A stretch of DNA of 64,000 bases from Bacteroidota bacterium (GTDB lineage: Bacteria; Bacteroidota; Bacteroidia; Palsa-965), in assembly GCA_020402865.1 (NCBI GenBank), contig JADBYT010000015.1, positions 248,001 to 312,000 of the forward strand. Direction: 5' to 3'. Under the pieces are notes generated by a model. It saw nothing but the letters and a program-made list of their open reading frames with translations, did not search any database and was not told the DNA's origin. This document shows, piece after piece, positions 16,829 to 27,400 of this stretch (position 1 is the stretch's first letter; every line of letters starts with the position of its first letter). The position numbers and the translations under genes are program-made.

Positions 16829-19129
16829 TTATCGAATAACAGTAATTCTACCGTAGAAGTTTCTATTATTATATTTATTGTCTGTTAGTTCTATCTTATA
16901 AGTATATACATCTTGTTGAACAATTTTACCTTTGTATGTTCCATCCCATGAGTTTGTCAATGAATGTGTTTCAAAAATAAGTTCGCCCCAACGGTCGAAA
17001 ATCAACATTTTGTAATTTACTATTCCCACTCCAACACCATTGAACGTATCATTTAATCCATCACCATTTGGAGTAAACGAATTTGGGACATAAAATGAAA
17101 CTTCAGATTCAATTATAATCAGAGTACTTATAGTATCGCTGCACCCTGCTTCATTTGTTACCACTAAAGTAACTGTATAAGTTCCGGGTTGTTGATAGGT
17201 ATGTTGGGGCGAACCCAGGGTACTGTAATTGTTATCTCCGAAATCCCACAACCACCCGGATATATTCCCTGATGATTGGTCGGTAAAAGTATATTGAGTT
17301 TGATTATTTGGAAGAAGTATTGATGAGCTGGAAAATAGCGCATTAATTGAATACCCGGTAGTTTGAATGATTTGTTGAACGGAATCGCTGCCACAAGAAT
17401 TGCTGGCCGTTAGTGTAATGGTGTATGTGTTTGTTGAATTATATGTATTTTCCGGTGACGCCGATGTTGATGTGTTCCCGTCGCCAAAATCCCATAAATA
17501 GTTGGTTGCATTCAATGAATTATTAAAGAAACTGTATTCAGAACTGCATGTGTCAAATGTGAAATCAAAAGCAGCCAAAGGAGTATTTCCTCCGGAAATG
17601 TTTATAGTATCACTAACCACACAGCAATTCACTGTTACCTGAACCCAATATTGACCAGGTTGTGTTACCTGAAAGGTAGAATTTGTACTGCCATTTTGCC
17701 ATAAGTACTGAGCATTACCAGATGTTGTTGCATTCAAGGTAAAACTGCCGTTGCAAAGGGAAGTGTCCGCTCCCAGATTTACATTAATCGAACTGCAATT
17801 GTCGTTTAATATCTGTAAGCTGGATTGTGAATTTGGGTACAGGTAGCTGAGCGAGTTTTGAACTGAACTAACAGTTGTGCTTAATGATAAGGTCGGATTA
17901 ATTGTGGTTGTTAGTGTTAAATTACCCGGATTAATGCACTGAATATTTCCCGATAAGTCTGTACACATAAAAAGCATGTCTGTATTTGTACCCTGTACAG
18001 ATTGAGCGGTGAAATAAATTAGTCCAGCATCCACGTATGAGCAAGCCAAATGTGTATATCTAAGATTTTCAGTACTGGCAGGAGTTCCATAAGATTTAGT
18101 CCAAAGCATGTTTCCTTGAAAATCCGTGCTTAGCATGAATAAATCATTCCCCCCGGAAAGCTGATAGCCGGTGATAACATAACCGTTAGGTGTCACTAAA
18201 AGGTTTGAACTTATCTCTGCACTGGTTGCAAGCAAATTATAGTTTTTTGACCATAATACATTACCCAATGTATCTGTATGAATAAGTCCAACTGTAAAAT
18301 TCGAACTTGCTCCGCTCACATCACCGAAATATGCAATGGTGAGAGAATTATTTTCGAAGATTATATCGATGCCATATATTCGGGCACTTTGAGAGGAATT
18401 AAACAATAAGTATTTCGACCATTGATGTTGACCATTTGTTCCGAACCGACTGATGAATGGCCGCATTGAACTTGGAGATGAGCCATTGACGTATATCCGT
18501 CCTGTAGAATAAATTGCTGTGCCGGATGAATTCATCGTTGATGAATAACAATCATCTATAAATGAATTACTCGGGACATAATCATAACGAGGAGATGTGG
18601 AAATTATACTTCCATTTGAGGCATCTACATTGACTGAAATTACGTCAGGCCAGCTAAAAGATGACGTTTCATAGACTGAACCATAAATTATATAATTGGT
18701 CGAACTTACAGGGATAATGTTATCGAAGAAGATATCGCGGTTGTCGTTAACAATACTTAGCCATAACGAAGTTCCTGCAAGATCCATCTTAAACACAAAT
18801 CCATCTCTGGGAACACTTGTTAAAGAATTAAAGCCATTACCTACACCAATTAAAAAACCATCGGGGCTAATTGAAATGTCATGAATAATATTATTTCCGA
18901 CTGTAGGCTTAACACATTTTGTCCAGAGGATATTTCCCAAAGGATCAAGTTTAACAATCATTGCACTGTCATCTTTATATCCACCGATAAAGAAATTTCC
19001 ATCAGGTGATTTAATGGTGCAAAGCCCGCTTTCATTTGTTGAGGTATTCCCGTATGTTCTGTAAAATGTTTGACAAAACACCTGTAAAATGAGAAACGAG
19101 AATAGTGAGGTTAGGACAGTTTTTCGCAT
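16829..19129 (-). CDS. T9SS type B cargo protein with PKD domains
   Basis: The 766-residue secreted protein starts with a signal peptide (MRKTVLTSLFSFLILQVFCQ). It then has a long beta-rich region with repeated ILWTK / WSKNYN segments, two PKD domains with YLWDFGDGN and WLWDFGDNN signatures, and a C-terminal CHU_C/type B sorting domain with NSFTPNGDGLNDTF, FDRWGELIFET and SWDGTYKG. Type B domains direct export by the type IX system and surface attachment. The gene lies inside the polysaccharide locus on the opposite strand. Its function is unknown; adhesion is a reasonable guess from the PKD domains. Confidence 0.9.
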   Translation of the reverse strand: MRKTVLTSLFSFLILQVFCQTFYRTYGNTSTNESGLCTIKSPDGNFFIGGYKDDSAMIVKLDPLGNILWTKCVKPTVGNNIIHDISISPDGFLIGVGNGFNSLTSVPRDGFVFKMDLAGTSLWLSIVNDNRDIFFDNIIPVSSTNYIIYGSVYETSSFSWPDVISVNVDASNGSIISTSPRYDYVPSNSFIDDCYSSTMNSSGTAIYSTGRIYVNGSSPSSMRPFISRFGTNGQHQWSKYLLFNSSQSARIYGIDIIFENNSLTIAYFGDVSGASSNFTVGLIHTDTLGNVLWSKNYNLLATSAEISSNLLVTPNGYVITGYQLSGGNDLFMLSTDFQGNMLWTKSYGTPASTENLRYTHLACSYVDAGLIYFTAQSVQGTNTDMLFMCTDLSGNIQCINPGNLTLTTTINPTLSLSTTVSSVQNSLSYLYPNSQSSLQILNDNCSSINVNLGADTSLCNGSFTLNATTSGNAQYLWQNGSTNSTFQVTQPGQYWVQVTVNCCVVSDTINISGGNTPLAAFDFTFDTCSSEYSFFNNSLNATNYLWDFGDGNTSTSASPENTYNSTNTYTITLTASNSCGSDSVQQIIQTTGYSINALFSSSSILLPNNQTQYTFTDQSSGNISGWLWDFGDNNYSTLGSPQHTYQQPGTYTVTLVVTNEAGCSDTISTLIIIESEVSFYVPNSFTPNGDGLNDTFNGVGVGIVNYKMLIFDRWGELIFETHSLTNSWDGTYKGKIVQQDVYTYKIELTDNKYNNRNFYGRITVIR

Positions 19130-19223
19130 TGGGTTAATGCATTTGCTAAATACAAAAATAAATAATAATCAATTGCTAATAAGCACACTGTGTTAATAAA
19201 AATACTGATCTTTGTAAGTAAAG

Positions 19224-20678
19224 ATGATCTCCAGCAAGTTCCTGTCCTCAACACTTATCTATACCATAGTTGGCTCGCTGCCATTGGTGTCGGGGTTAAT
19301 ACTGCTCCCCTTCTACATTGCCGTACTCAACGAAGCTAATTTTGGTTTACTCACGCTCTATATTGCCATTACCCTGTTTTTTCAGGGAATAATTCTTTTT
19401 GCCACCGAGCATAAAACCGCTGTTGATTATTACCTCTATACCGATAAGCCAGTTTTGCAAAAACTTATTCTTTCAACCAATCTTATCTGGGGCGTAGCTT
19501 TTGCTGTTTTGCTTACAATATTAACGTATAGCTGGAGCCTGAGTATTGGTAAAGACTTTTTGACACGTAATGATTTGCAGTTAACACCGTGGCTCGGTAT
19601 GTGTATTGTTACGGCCTTCGGGAATGCAATGTTTAAGCAATACACCAATTTCCTGATTTACCGTGGACGGACCTCGGAGTATGTAGTTGTAAATTCAATA
19701 AACTTTATTGCCACAATCAGTATTTCACTGTTGGGAATTTACCTTTATGGCGACAGTATTCAAGGGCCAATGCAGGGGCGTTTTTATTCGGGATTAATTA
19801 TTCTGCTGCTTGCGCTTATCTATTTTGCCCGAAATATTGGGGCAGGATTTAAGGTTAGTGAATCAAAAGCGGTTTTGCTTTTTGTTTGGCCACTGCTGCT
19901 TTATTTTGCGTTTTCATGGGTTTCGTCGTATATCGACAGGTTTATCATAAAACATTACCTCGATACGGAAAGTGTGGGCATCTTCGATTTTGCAGTGAAG
20001 TGTACAATGGGAATAGAATTTATTCTTGCGGGATTGGTTAATGTGGTTTATCCGAAAATTTTTGAGCTGTTTAAGAAGTCTGACACTACACCTGAAAAAG
20101 AACTTAATCGTCTTGTTAATCTCTACTTTAATGGAATGACAGGCGGGGTTTTTGCGGCAATAATTTTTACGCTGTTGGTTGTGCCAATACTCGCTCCGGT
20201 ATTTATTCATAAAGTAAATTACATTAACTCGCTTTGGTTTTTACCTGTGCTTGGTGTATCGTTCTTGTGGCGTATTGTATTTCATTTCTATTATGCTCCT
20301 ATTGTATTCAGCAAAAAAACATACTGGCTTCCTGTTAACCTTGCCATTGCATCGCTATTGCAGATATTCGTTTCTGTTTTACTTACAGCCTTAATGGGAT
20401 TAACCGGAACCGTAATTTCGTTTGTTTTAGCCAAGTTATTTTCCAGCGTTGTGTTTTGGATTTTCGGACGGCGATTAACCAATGTGCGCTTCTCTGTTTC
20501 TCATCAATTATTATTCCCGCTCACTGCATCAGCAATTAGTTTGGCGTTTTATGCTATGGGTTATACCAGTTACGGGCAAACACTACTGCAATGCGTGCTG
20601 CTGAGTCTGGTTTTTGTTTTCTTTTTCAGGAAAGAAATTGGAGAAATCCGTATAGTAAAAAAAATGCTGGGAAGGTAA
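19224..20678 (+). CDS. Wzx-type oligosaccharide flippase
   Basis: The 484-residue protein has about 12-14 hydrophobic segments spread over its whole length and begins FLSSTLIYTIVGSLPLVSGLILLPFYIAVL, a layout typical of MATE/MOP-superfamily polysaccharide exporters (Wzx/RfbX). Such proteins flip undecaprenyl-linked repeat units across the inner membrane. Its place between sugar-nucleotide genes and a glycosyltransferase supports this role. A Wzy-type polymerase is not recognisable in the window, although the YfhO protein is another large polytopic candidate of unknown role. Confidence 0.85.
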   Translation: MISSKFLSSTLIYTIVGSLPLVSGLILLPFYIAVLNEANFGLLTLYIAITLFFQGIILFATEHKTAVDYYLYTDKPVLQKLILSTNLIWGVAFAVLLTILTYSWSLSIGKDFLTRNDLQLTPWLGMCIVTAFGNAMFKQYTNFLIYRGRTSEYVVVNSINFIATISISLLGIYLYGDSIQGPMQGRFYSGLIILLLALIYFARNIGAGFKVSESKAVLLFVWPLLLYFAFSWVSSYIDRFIIKHYLDTESVGIFDFAVKCTMGIEFILAGLVNVVYPKIFELFKKSDTTPEKELNRLVNLYFNGMTGGVFAAIIFTLLVVPILAPVFIHKVNYINSLWFLPVLGVSFLWRIVFHFYYAPIVFSKKTYWLPVNLAIASLLQIFVSVLLTALMGLTGTVISFVLAKLFSSVVFWIFGRRLTNVRFSVSHQLLFPLTASAISLAFYAMGYTSYGQTLLQCVLLSLVFVFFFRKEIGEIRIVKKMLGR

Positions 20679-20713
20679 ATCCGACAGAACAGTTGTAACT
20701 ACTGATTAAATTA

Positions 20714-21652
20714 CTACACAACAAACTTTGAACGCAAATGCCGGTTATCGGCCACCAATTGTACAAAGTAAAAGCCGCAGGCAAGATTGTTTACCGGTAA
20801 AATAATTTTTCCATTTGCCTGCGCTGTTTTTTCCTGCCTTACAATCCGGCCATGGGCATCGGTAATGGTTAAACTCACGTCGCCTTTCAGCAATTCGTGT
20901 TCAAGCACAATTTCGCCACCCTTTACTGCCGGGTTTGGGTAAGCCAATACATACTGAGGTTCAGGTGAGGTGGCATAAACAACTGTTTCATGTGTTTCGC
21001 CCGATGAAAGTTCGCTGCCTTTCCATATTACACATAGTGCAGGGAATTTGGAAGGAATGGTATTATCGCTCGAATAAAAGGCAAGTGCTGCTGGCGTATT
21101 CGGGTTTTCAGTGTCTAGTCTGAGCATGAAACCCATGTTGGTAGCAGGATTGTTTACCATGCCCTGCACCATAACCGTGAGGTTTACAGTATAGTCCTGT
21201 GTAGAACTTGTGCTTGGCAGCAGCGTGCCCCGGTTTGTAGTTGTGGTTGCAGGCTGGTTGTTCCAGGTTACTGAAAATTCGTTCCATGGCGATGTAACCT
21301 GTTCGATGTAAGCCAGGTTATTGCCCAAGTGGCCGGGAAGTAAAGTATTGATAAATCCTGTAGCGTATAGTGATAGCCCGGCCGATAATACCTGTGCATT
21401 TGCAGGAATTGTACTGAGGTCAAAGAAAAGCAAACCGCGATTGGTATTTTGCCCGCCGCTGGCTCCCGGTAAGCAAAAGGCCTTGAGGTATATATCCGAG
21501 CCATAATTGTTTGCTGAGGTATTAAAAAAATCGTGATAGCCGAGTGATGCATCCTGTGCGGTTGATGCATCCGGCTGCTGGCACAATGTATCGTTCTGAG
21601 AGAAAAGACCCGCCGAAGCAAAGAGGGCGAAGAAAACATATGCTTGTTTCAT
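20714..21652 (-). CDS. T9SS type A cargo protein with DNRLRE-like domain
   Basis: The 312-residue protein has a signal peptide (MKQAYVFFALFASAGLFSQ), then a DNRLRE/CBM96-like beta domain (DASLGYHDFFNTSANNYGSDIYLKAF, RGLLFFDLSTIPANAQVLSAGLSLYA). It ends in a type A sorting domain with AYPNPAVKGGEIVLEHEL and CGFYFVQL. DNRLRE domains occur in secreted surface and carbohydrate-binding proteins. The start at 21652 gives a clean signal peptide; a longer frame to 21745 would run across the promoter region of the divergent glycosyltransferase. Ligand and function are unknown. Confidence 0.85.
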   Translation of the reverse strand: MKQAYVFFALFASAGLFSQNDTLCQQPDASTAQDASLGYHDFFNTSANNYGSDIYLKAFCLPGASGGQNTNRGLLFFDLSTIPANAQVLSAGLSLYATGFINTLLPGHLGNNLAYIEQVTSPWNEFSVTWNNQPATTTTNRGTLLPSTSSTQDYTVNLTVMVQGMVNNPATNMGFMLRLDTENPNTPAALAFYSSDNTIPSKFPALCVIWKGSELSSGETHETVVYATSPEPQYVLAYPNPAVKGGEIVLEHELLKGDVSLTITDAHGRIVRQEKTAQANGKIILPVNNLACGFYFVQLVADNRHLRSKFVV

Positions 21653-21697
21653 GAGGTTAGTTTGGTGATATGAAATTATAACATTCTTCAATTCTCT

Positions 21698-21705
21698 TAC
21701 CTTTG
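21698..21705 (+). promoter_or_regulatory. -7 box abutting a GTG start codon
   Basis: The exact box TACCTTTG is followed by CCCTC and then the GTG at 21711. No other start codon is available nearby, so transcription would begin on or next to the start codon. Confidence 0.5.
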
Positions 21706-21710
21706 CCCTC

Positions 21711-23036
21711 GTGCTCACCCCAAGGAAAAAAGTACTCGTAATCACCTACTACTGGCCCCCCGCCGGTGGCGCCGGCGTACAACGCTGGCTGAAGTTTGTA
21801 AAGTACTTCCGCGATTTTGGCTGGGAACCTATCGTATATACCCCCGAAAACCCCGAAATGCCCGCCCGCGACGAATCGCTGCTGGCTGATGTGCCTGCAG
21901 ATATTCAGATGCTTAAAACGCCCATCTGGGAGCCTTACGATGCCTATAAAAAACTGGTGGGCCGCAAAAAAGAAGAAGGCATAGGCGCAGGTTTTGTGTC
22001 AGACAAAAAGCAGCCCGGTAAGGCCGAAAGCCTTGCCGTGTGGGTGAGAGGCAATTTCTTTATTCCCGATGCGCGCCGGTTCTGGATCAGGCCTTCGGTG
22101 AAATTTCTTGCGCAATGGCTTAGCGAGAATAAGGTGGATGCCATAGTTTCTACCGGGCCTCCGCACAGTATGCATCTCATTGCGCTCGGACTGAAAAAGA
22201 AAATGCCGCACCTGAAATGGGTGGCCGATTTCCGCGACCCGTGGACCAATATTGATTTCTACGAAGAACTCAAACTCTCGTCGTGGGCCGATGCAAAACA
22301 TCACCGCCTCGAACGTAAAGTGCTCCAAACAGCCAATGCGGTGGTGAGTGTGGGGAAAACGATGAGCGATGAGTTTGGCGAAATACTGGCTCAGGCTCAT
22401 ACATCCAACCGGCTAGAAGTAATTCCCAACGGTTTTGATCCTGATGCCGTTTTCACGTCGGGTTATACGCCCGATGAAAAATTTTCCATTGCCCACATCG
22501 GCACACTCAACCGCTCGCGCAATCCGCACGAACTCTGGAATGTGCTTTCGATGCTGGTAAAAGAAAATGAAGCTTTTGCCACCCACCTCGAAATAAAACT
22601 CGTGGGCAAGGTTGATTTTCAAGTTATGGAAGCCATTGAGCAGGCCGGCCTCACAAAATATCTTCGCAAAATAGATTACGTACCGCTCAGCGAAGTGGGG
22701 CGCGTGCAAAAAGAAAGCCGGGTGTTGCTGCTGCTGATTAACCGCACCAAAAACGCCAAAGGAATTATCACCGGTAAATTTTTCGAGTACATGGCAACCG
22801 GAAATCCGGTACTTGCTATTGGACCCGAAGATGGTGATGCCGCAGCTATTATTGCGGAAACAGGTTGCGGTTTTATTTCCGGCTTCGGCCAGACCGAAAA
22901 TCTTACCCAACATATTCTTCAGCTTTTTCAGCAATACAAATCAGGCCACACACCGCATCAAATTTCGCCGTTAGTGCAACAGTATTCACGGCGTGAACTT
23001 ACCGGGAAAATGGCCCGGCTGCTGGAATCACTTTAG
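21711..23036 (+). CDS. Glycosyltransferase, GT4-like
   Basis: The 441-residue GT-B protein begins KKVLVITYYWPPAGGAGVQRWLKFVKYFRDFGWEP, a common glycosyltransferase N-terminus with the glycine-rich loop that faces the donor. It carries VVSTGPPHSMHLIA-type and VADFRDPWTNIDF segments and a C-terminal nucleotide-binding half with NGFDPDAV, HIGTLNRSRNP and FFEYMATGNPVLAIGPEDGD, where Glu and Gly bind the donor. It starts with GTG: no ATG is available and a -7 box ends 5 nt upstream. It is the last recognisable gene of the sugar locus. Confidence 0.85.
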   Translation: MLTPRKKVLVITYYWPPAGGAGVQRWLKFVKYFRDFGWEPIVYTPENPEMPARDESLLADVPADIQMLKTPIWEPYDAYKKLVGRKKEEGIGAGFVSDKKQPGKAESLAVWVRGNFFIPDARRFWIRPSVKFLAQWLSENKVDAIVSTGPPHSMHLIALGLKKKMPHLKWVADFRDPWTNIDFYEELKLSSWADAKHHRLERKVLQTANAVVSVGKTMSDEFGEILAQAHTSNRLEVIPNGFDPDAVFTSGYTPDEKFSIAHIGTLNRSRNPHELWNVLSMLVKENEAFATHLEIKLVGKVDFQVMEAIEQAGLTKYLRKIDYVPLSEVGRVQKESRVLLLLINRTKNAKGIITGKFFEYMATGNPVLAIGPEDGDAAAIIAETGCGFISGFGQTENLTQHILQLFQQYKSGHTPHQISPLVQQYSRRELTGKMARLLESL

Positions 23037-23107
23037 TGGTTATTGTTTTTGCCGGATAAGAACATCGGCTTGCCATAATAATCGTAACTTACCTCAAAAC
23101 AACCCCA

Positions 23108-24358
23108 ATGAAAAACATTTTCGCCGCCTCAGCATTTCTTTTGCCCACTCTCGTTTCGGCTCAATGGCAAACTTACACGATTGCAAATTCTGGACTTAAC
23201 GATAATTCGTGCTGGTTTGTAAATACCGATGCCAACAATGATGTGTGGGTTTCGGGGCAGTATAATGGCTTGAATAAATTCGACGGCACAAACTGGATTG
23301 CCTGGGACCAGTCTAACTCGGCAATTCCTTACAATACAGTGCTTGTATCATTTATAGATGGCAGCAACGTATGGATTGGCACAAATACCGGCGGCACAGG
23401 TCTGTTTAATGGTACAAGCTGGCAAACATTCAATACCTCAAACTCCACGATAAGCGATAACACGGTATATGATATTGAAAAAGATGCCGCAGGTAATTTG
23501 TGGATGGGTTCGCGCTCTGGCGGATTGATACAATATAACGGAAGCACATTTAATTCATACTCCGTACAAAGTCAGTTGCAGGTAAACTTTGATCGTGTTC
23601 ATAATATTGTAATTGATGCTTCCGGTATGATATGGATGGGGCTTGCCGGTGGCGGACTCGGACGATTTAATCCGGTAAACGGAACCATGACACAATGGGC
23701 AACATGGAACTCCCCGATTGTAAATGATGATGTATATGCTTTGTGTATAGCCTCCGATGGAAAAATCTGGTGCGGAACTTTTGGAGGAATTTCAGTGTTT
23801 GATCCGGTTAGCAACAATTTTACGGCAAATTATACAGTTGCCAACTCTGCTCTGCCTTCCAATTATATACGTGCCATTGTGTTTGACGATGCCGGCGCTT
23901 GCTGGCTTGGTACCGGCTGGGGCGGAGTTGCCCGTTTAAGCAACAACACATTTACAATTTGGAACGATAACAATTCCAACCTGCCAAGCGATTCTGTGTG
24001 GAGTGTGCATTACAGCAACAACAGAATCTGGGTAGCCACAATTACCGAAGGGATTGCCACCATGTTTCTCAATCCCAAGAGTGTGGAAGAAACTCAGCAA
24101 ACACTTTCACTTTCGTTTCTTGCGTTTCCCAATCCTGCAGCCGAGCATGTAACGGTTGATTTTGTACTGGAGCATAATTCTCAAATGCAAATGCAGCTTT
24201 TCAATGCCGCCGGGCAGTTGGTAAAAGCCGAAATGTGGGAACTATTGCCGGGAAATATCCGGAAACAAATTTTCATCGGCGATCTTTCTTCGGGCATGTA
24301 CACCTTGCGTTTAATGGACGATAAATATTCGGGTACGCAGCAAATAATTATTCAGTAA
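23108..24358 (+). CDS. T9SS type A cargo protein with two-component-regulator propeller repeats
   Basis: The 416-residue protein has a signal peptide (MKNIFAASAFLLPTLVSAQ). It then has about six propeller repeats recognisable by the recurring pattern of NxxVWIGT, GNLWMGSRSGGL, GMIWMGLAGGGL, GKIWCGTFGGIS and ACWLGTGWGGVA, and a type A sorting domain at the C-terminus (AFPNPAAEHVTVDF, LSSGMYTLRL). The propeller is the same one found as the sensor of hybrid two-component systems but here is free-standing and secreted. It may be an extracellular binding protein; the ligand is unknown. Confidence 0.88.
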   Translation: MKNIFAASAFLLPTLVSAQWQTYTIANSGLNDNSCWFVNTDANNDVWVSGQYNGLNKFDGTNWIAWDQSNSAIPYNTVLVSFIDGSNVWIGTNTGGTGLFNGTSWQTFNTSNSTISDNTVYDIEKDAAGNLWMGSRSGGLIQYNGSTFNSYSVQSQLQVNFDRVHNIVIDASGMIWMGLAGGGLGRFNPVNGTMTQWATWNSPIVNDDVYALCIASDGKIWCGTFGGISVFDPVSNNFTANYTVANSALPSNYIRAIVFDDAGACWLGTGWGGVARLSNNTFTIWNDNNSNLPSDSVWSVHYSNNRIWVATITEGIATMFLNPKSVEETQQTLSLSFLAFPNPAAEHVTVDFVLEHNSQMQMQLFNAAGQLVKAEMWELLPGNIRKQIFIGDLSSGMYTLRLMDDKYSGTQQIIIQ

Positions 24359-24365
24359 ACAATTG

Positions 24366-24415
24366 CACAAACAAAAGTGCCGCATCTTTTTCGGGATGCG
24401 GCACTTTTGTTTGTG
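24366..24415. terminator. Perfect 21-bp hairpin between convergent genes
   Basis: Positions 24366-24386 and 24395-24415 are exact inverted complements around an 8-nt loop. The hairpin starts 8 nt after the plus-strand stop and lies 13 nt before the minus-strand stop. The AAAA/TTTT tracts are inside the stem. It probably terminates transcription from both sides. Confidence 0.75.
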
Positions 24416-24427
24416 TGTCTGTGAATA

Positions 24428-27400
24428 TTAAAACGCGCGGCTCACACCCACCACCCAGCGAAGCTGGAGGTAATCAGGTGCTACAAACGGTGTGCGGTTG
24501 AGGAAGAGCGGGAAATCAACGCGGAGTGTAAGTGGTTTCACGGTTTGCAGCGGCGGGAAACGCTTAATGGTAAGTGCAAAGCCCACACCTGCATCGGCAC
24601 GGAAATCAGACATGGCCAGCGGCTCATCGCCGGTGTTGAAGTTGATTGCGCCTATATCTCCGAACAGATAGCTTTGCATGCCCAGCACGCTTCTTACACG
24701 CGGCATGGCCCGGCCAATGAAGCCGAAGAGTTCCTGAAACTCAAGTTCCATATTAAACGCCGCACCTGTGGTGCCTTTGTACACACGGCGCAAATCGCCG
24801 TACCAGTCGAACTGCGGCACCACGTAACCTGCATAGCCGCGAAGTCCGAGCCCGCCGCCGGCATGGAAATGGTTGATGTCATCGCCGTATTCGGCCCAGG
24901 TAACCGGGAAAAAGCCCATGCTGCGGGTATATTTGCTGTCCATCATCTGCTCGGGATTAGCGCCGGCCAGATACAGCATGGATTCAGACGCCCATTTTAA
25001 ACCGGTTCCGGCCTGTGCAAACAAACGGGTATTGATGTTGATCTTGCCGAGATCGTTTTTATTCACCACATTGAGTTGCGCATACTGATAGTCGTAATCG
25101 CTGCCAAGCGCGGTAGAGCGGAGGTTAAGCTGAATTACACCGTTGCCGCGTTTGTAATTGTAAGGGTGCTCGTAGCCAAGGTTTACCGAATTATTGAAAC
25201 GGTCGGGCGTCCATTCATTCCGGTAAATGAGGTAGTTGAGATCCGACGAGTCGGCCCGCTGCATCATTTTAAAGGCCACGGTAAACTTGTGCTTCAGGTT
25301 GCGGCTCTGTACTTCGAGACCGGTGTTTACATAGTTCAGCCCGTCGAGATGACGACCACTAAAGAAGAACGACGAATTCTTTACCAGCTTTTGGAGAGGT
25401 GTCCGGTAGTTGAACTGTACCGAGAACTGATCATACAGATTAAACTCCGCACCTTCGGGCAACTGACTCTGACCAATACCCGTATTGTAGTGGAACCAGA
25501 GATCGAACATGTGTTTCGTGGCCAGATAATCGCCGCCGAGATAGAATCCGGCTTTCACACCATCAAAACCATTGTACCAGAAATCGGGCCTGGCGCGCAG
25601 TGCATAGGCCATGCGTGAGGGCTGGTTGTAAATCTTCGAATCGAAGCGTAAATCAACAGGCAGTTTCGAACTGTTGTTGAGCATATTCACATCGGCCATG
25701 CGGTGCGTGGTGTCAATCATCACTTCGGCAATGCCCGAAGGAATAACCACCTCGGCCTGATAGGTTTTCTGGATATTGTCCCAGCCAATCCAGCGCGGCA
25801 GCACCGTGGCGGTTGTTTGTTTCACAAACCAGGTGTTCGGAATGTGATAGTTGTACTCCCGCCCTTCGTTTGAGCGCACCGTAAAGTCGATGGGCATTTG
25901 CATGCCATAGCGTTTAAATGTAATGAGGTAAGTACTGGCCGAGTCGCCGCGTTTTATTCCTTCCACCCCATAGTCTATGGTTTGCGAAGTATTGAGCCAC
26001 TGATCGAAAAACCAGTTGAGATCCACATGGGTGTATTGAATTACCGAGTTACGGAAGTCTTCCACATACGGGTGCGCAAACTTCCACTGATTGAAGTAAT
26101 GCTGTATCGACTTGAGGAAAAGTTCATCGCCCAGCACATACTGCAGGTTGTAGAGCATGGTGGCTGTTTTCATATACACCTGCCTGTATCCGCCTCCATG
26201 ACGCAACGCACCGCCAAAATGATCGGAGTGTGTTTCGAGTACAGCTTCTTCGCCGCGCACGGCATCAATGGTGTAGGGCAGCATGCATTCGCTTTCCATT
26301 ACCATGTCGGGTTCGCGGAAACGCTCGGCGTATTTCGAGCGGTAGGGATATTGCAGGCGCACATCGCCTTTTATTTTTCGGTACGACCAGGCCGTGAGGA
26401 ATTGCGTAAAGCCTTCGTCGAGCATGGCGCGGTAAGTTTCGTTGCTGCCCACCATGCCGAAAAACCAGTTGTGGCCTACTTCGTGTGCAATGAGGTCGTA
26501 GTAATCAGGAGCGCGGCCACCGTCGAGCGTAAGCATGGGATATTCCATGCCGTCGCGCGCATCGGCCACAATCATTTTCGGGTAGGCATACATGCCAAAG
26601 TCGGTCGAATAGGTTTCAATTACTTTGGCCGTAAAAGCTGCCGCATCCTGCCAGCCCGAACAATGTTGTTCCTGCGCCAGTGCAATGCAGCGTATGCCGT
26701 TCCACTTCACTTCACCAATGCGGTACGAGGGATCAGCCGTCCATGCAAAATCGTGTACATTTTCGGCATGGAACTTCCACGTTTTGCTGCTGCCGTCGCT
26801 GGCAATAACGGTTGAAGGCTGCGTACCCCAGGGCTTTCTGGCAAAGTTTGAAATATCAAGTTTCTGGCGCAGATCAGCCGGAAGCACTTCCTGCTCGTTC
26901 ACCAGTTCGCCGGTGGCATCCATCACGTAATGATTGGGGAAAGTAAGTTCCACATCATACACACCGAAATCGCCGTAAAACTCACGCGTTAAATGCTGAT
27001 CAGTATCCCAGCCGGCTTTGCGGTCGTACACCGAAATGCGCGGATACCAGTGCACACCGTCGTAATGCTTGTAGCCAAATTCCTTATACATTTTCATCCG
27101 CCGGCGGATGTTGCCGCCATTGTCGAAGTAGGTTTTGAAATCCATCGTAAAGCGCACGGCAAAGCCCGGGCGAAGCGGCTTGGGCAGCCATACTTTCAGA
27201 ATGGTGTTGTCGAGTTCCACACGCACATCCTGTCCATCCACTTTAATATTGTTTACTGTGGTGCCAAGTCCTTGCTTTTCATAGTTGCCATAGCGCACCG
27301 GAAAATCGTTGTTACGGTGTAAATCGTCTGTGTACGAACCGGGCTGAAAAGCGTTTTGGTAAAGATGAAAATAGACAAACGCGAGCGTATCGGGCGAGTT

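Noticed and set aside
24545-26815. Several long plus-strand frames opposite the M1 peptidase
   Set aside because: They are shadows of a well-supported 1064-residue gene on the other strand, with no promoter, signal peptide or recognisable domain.
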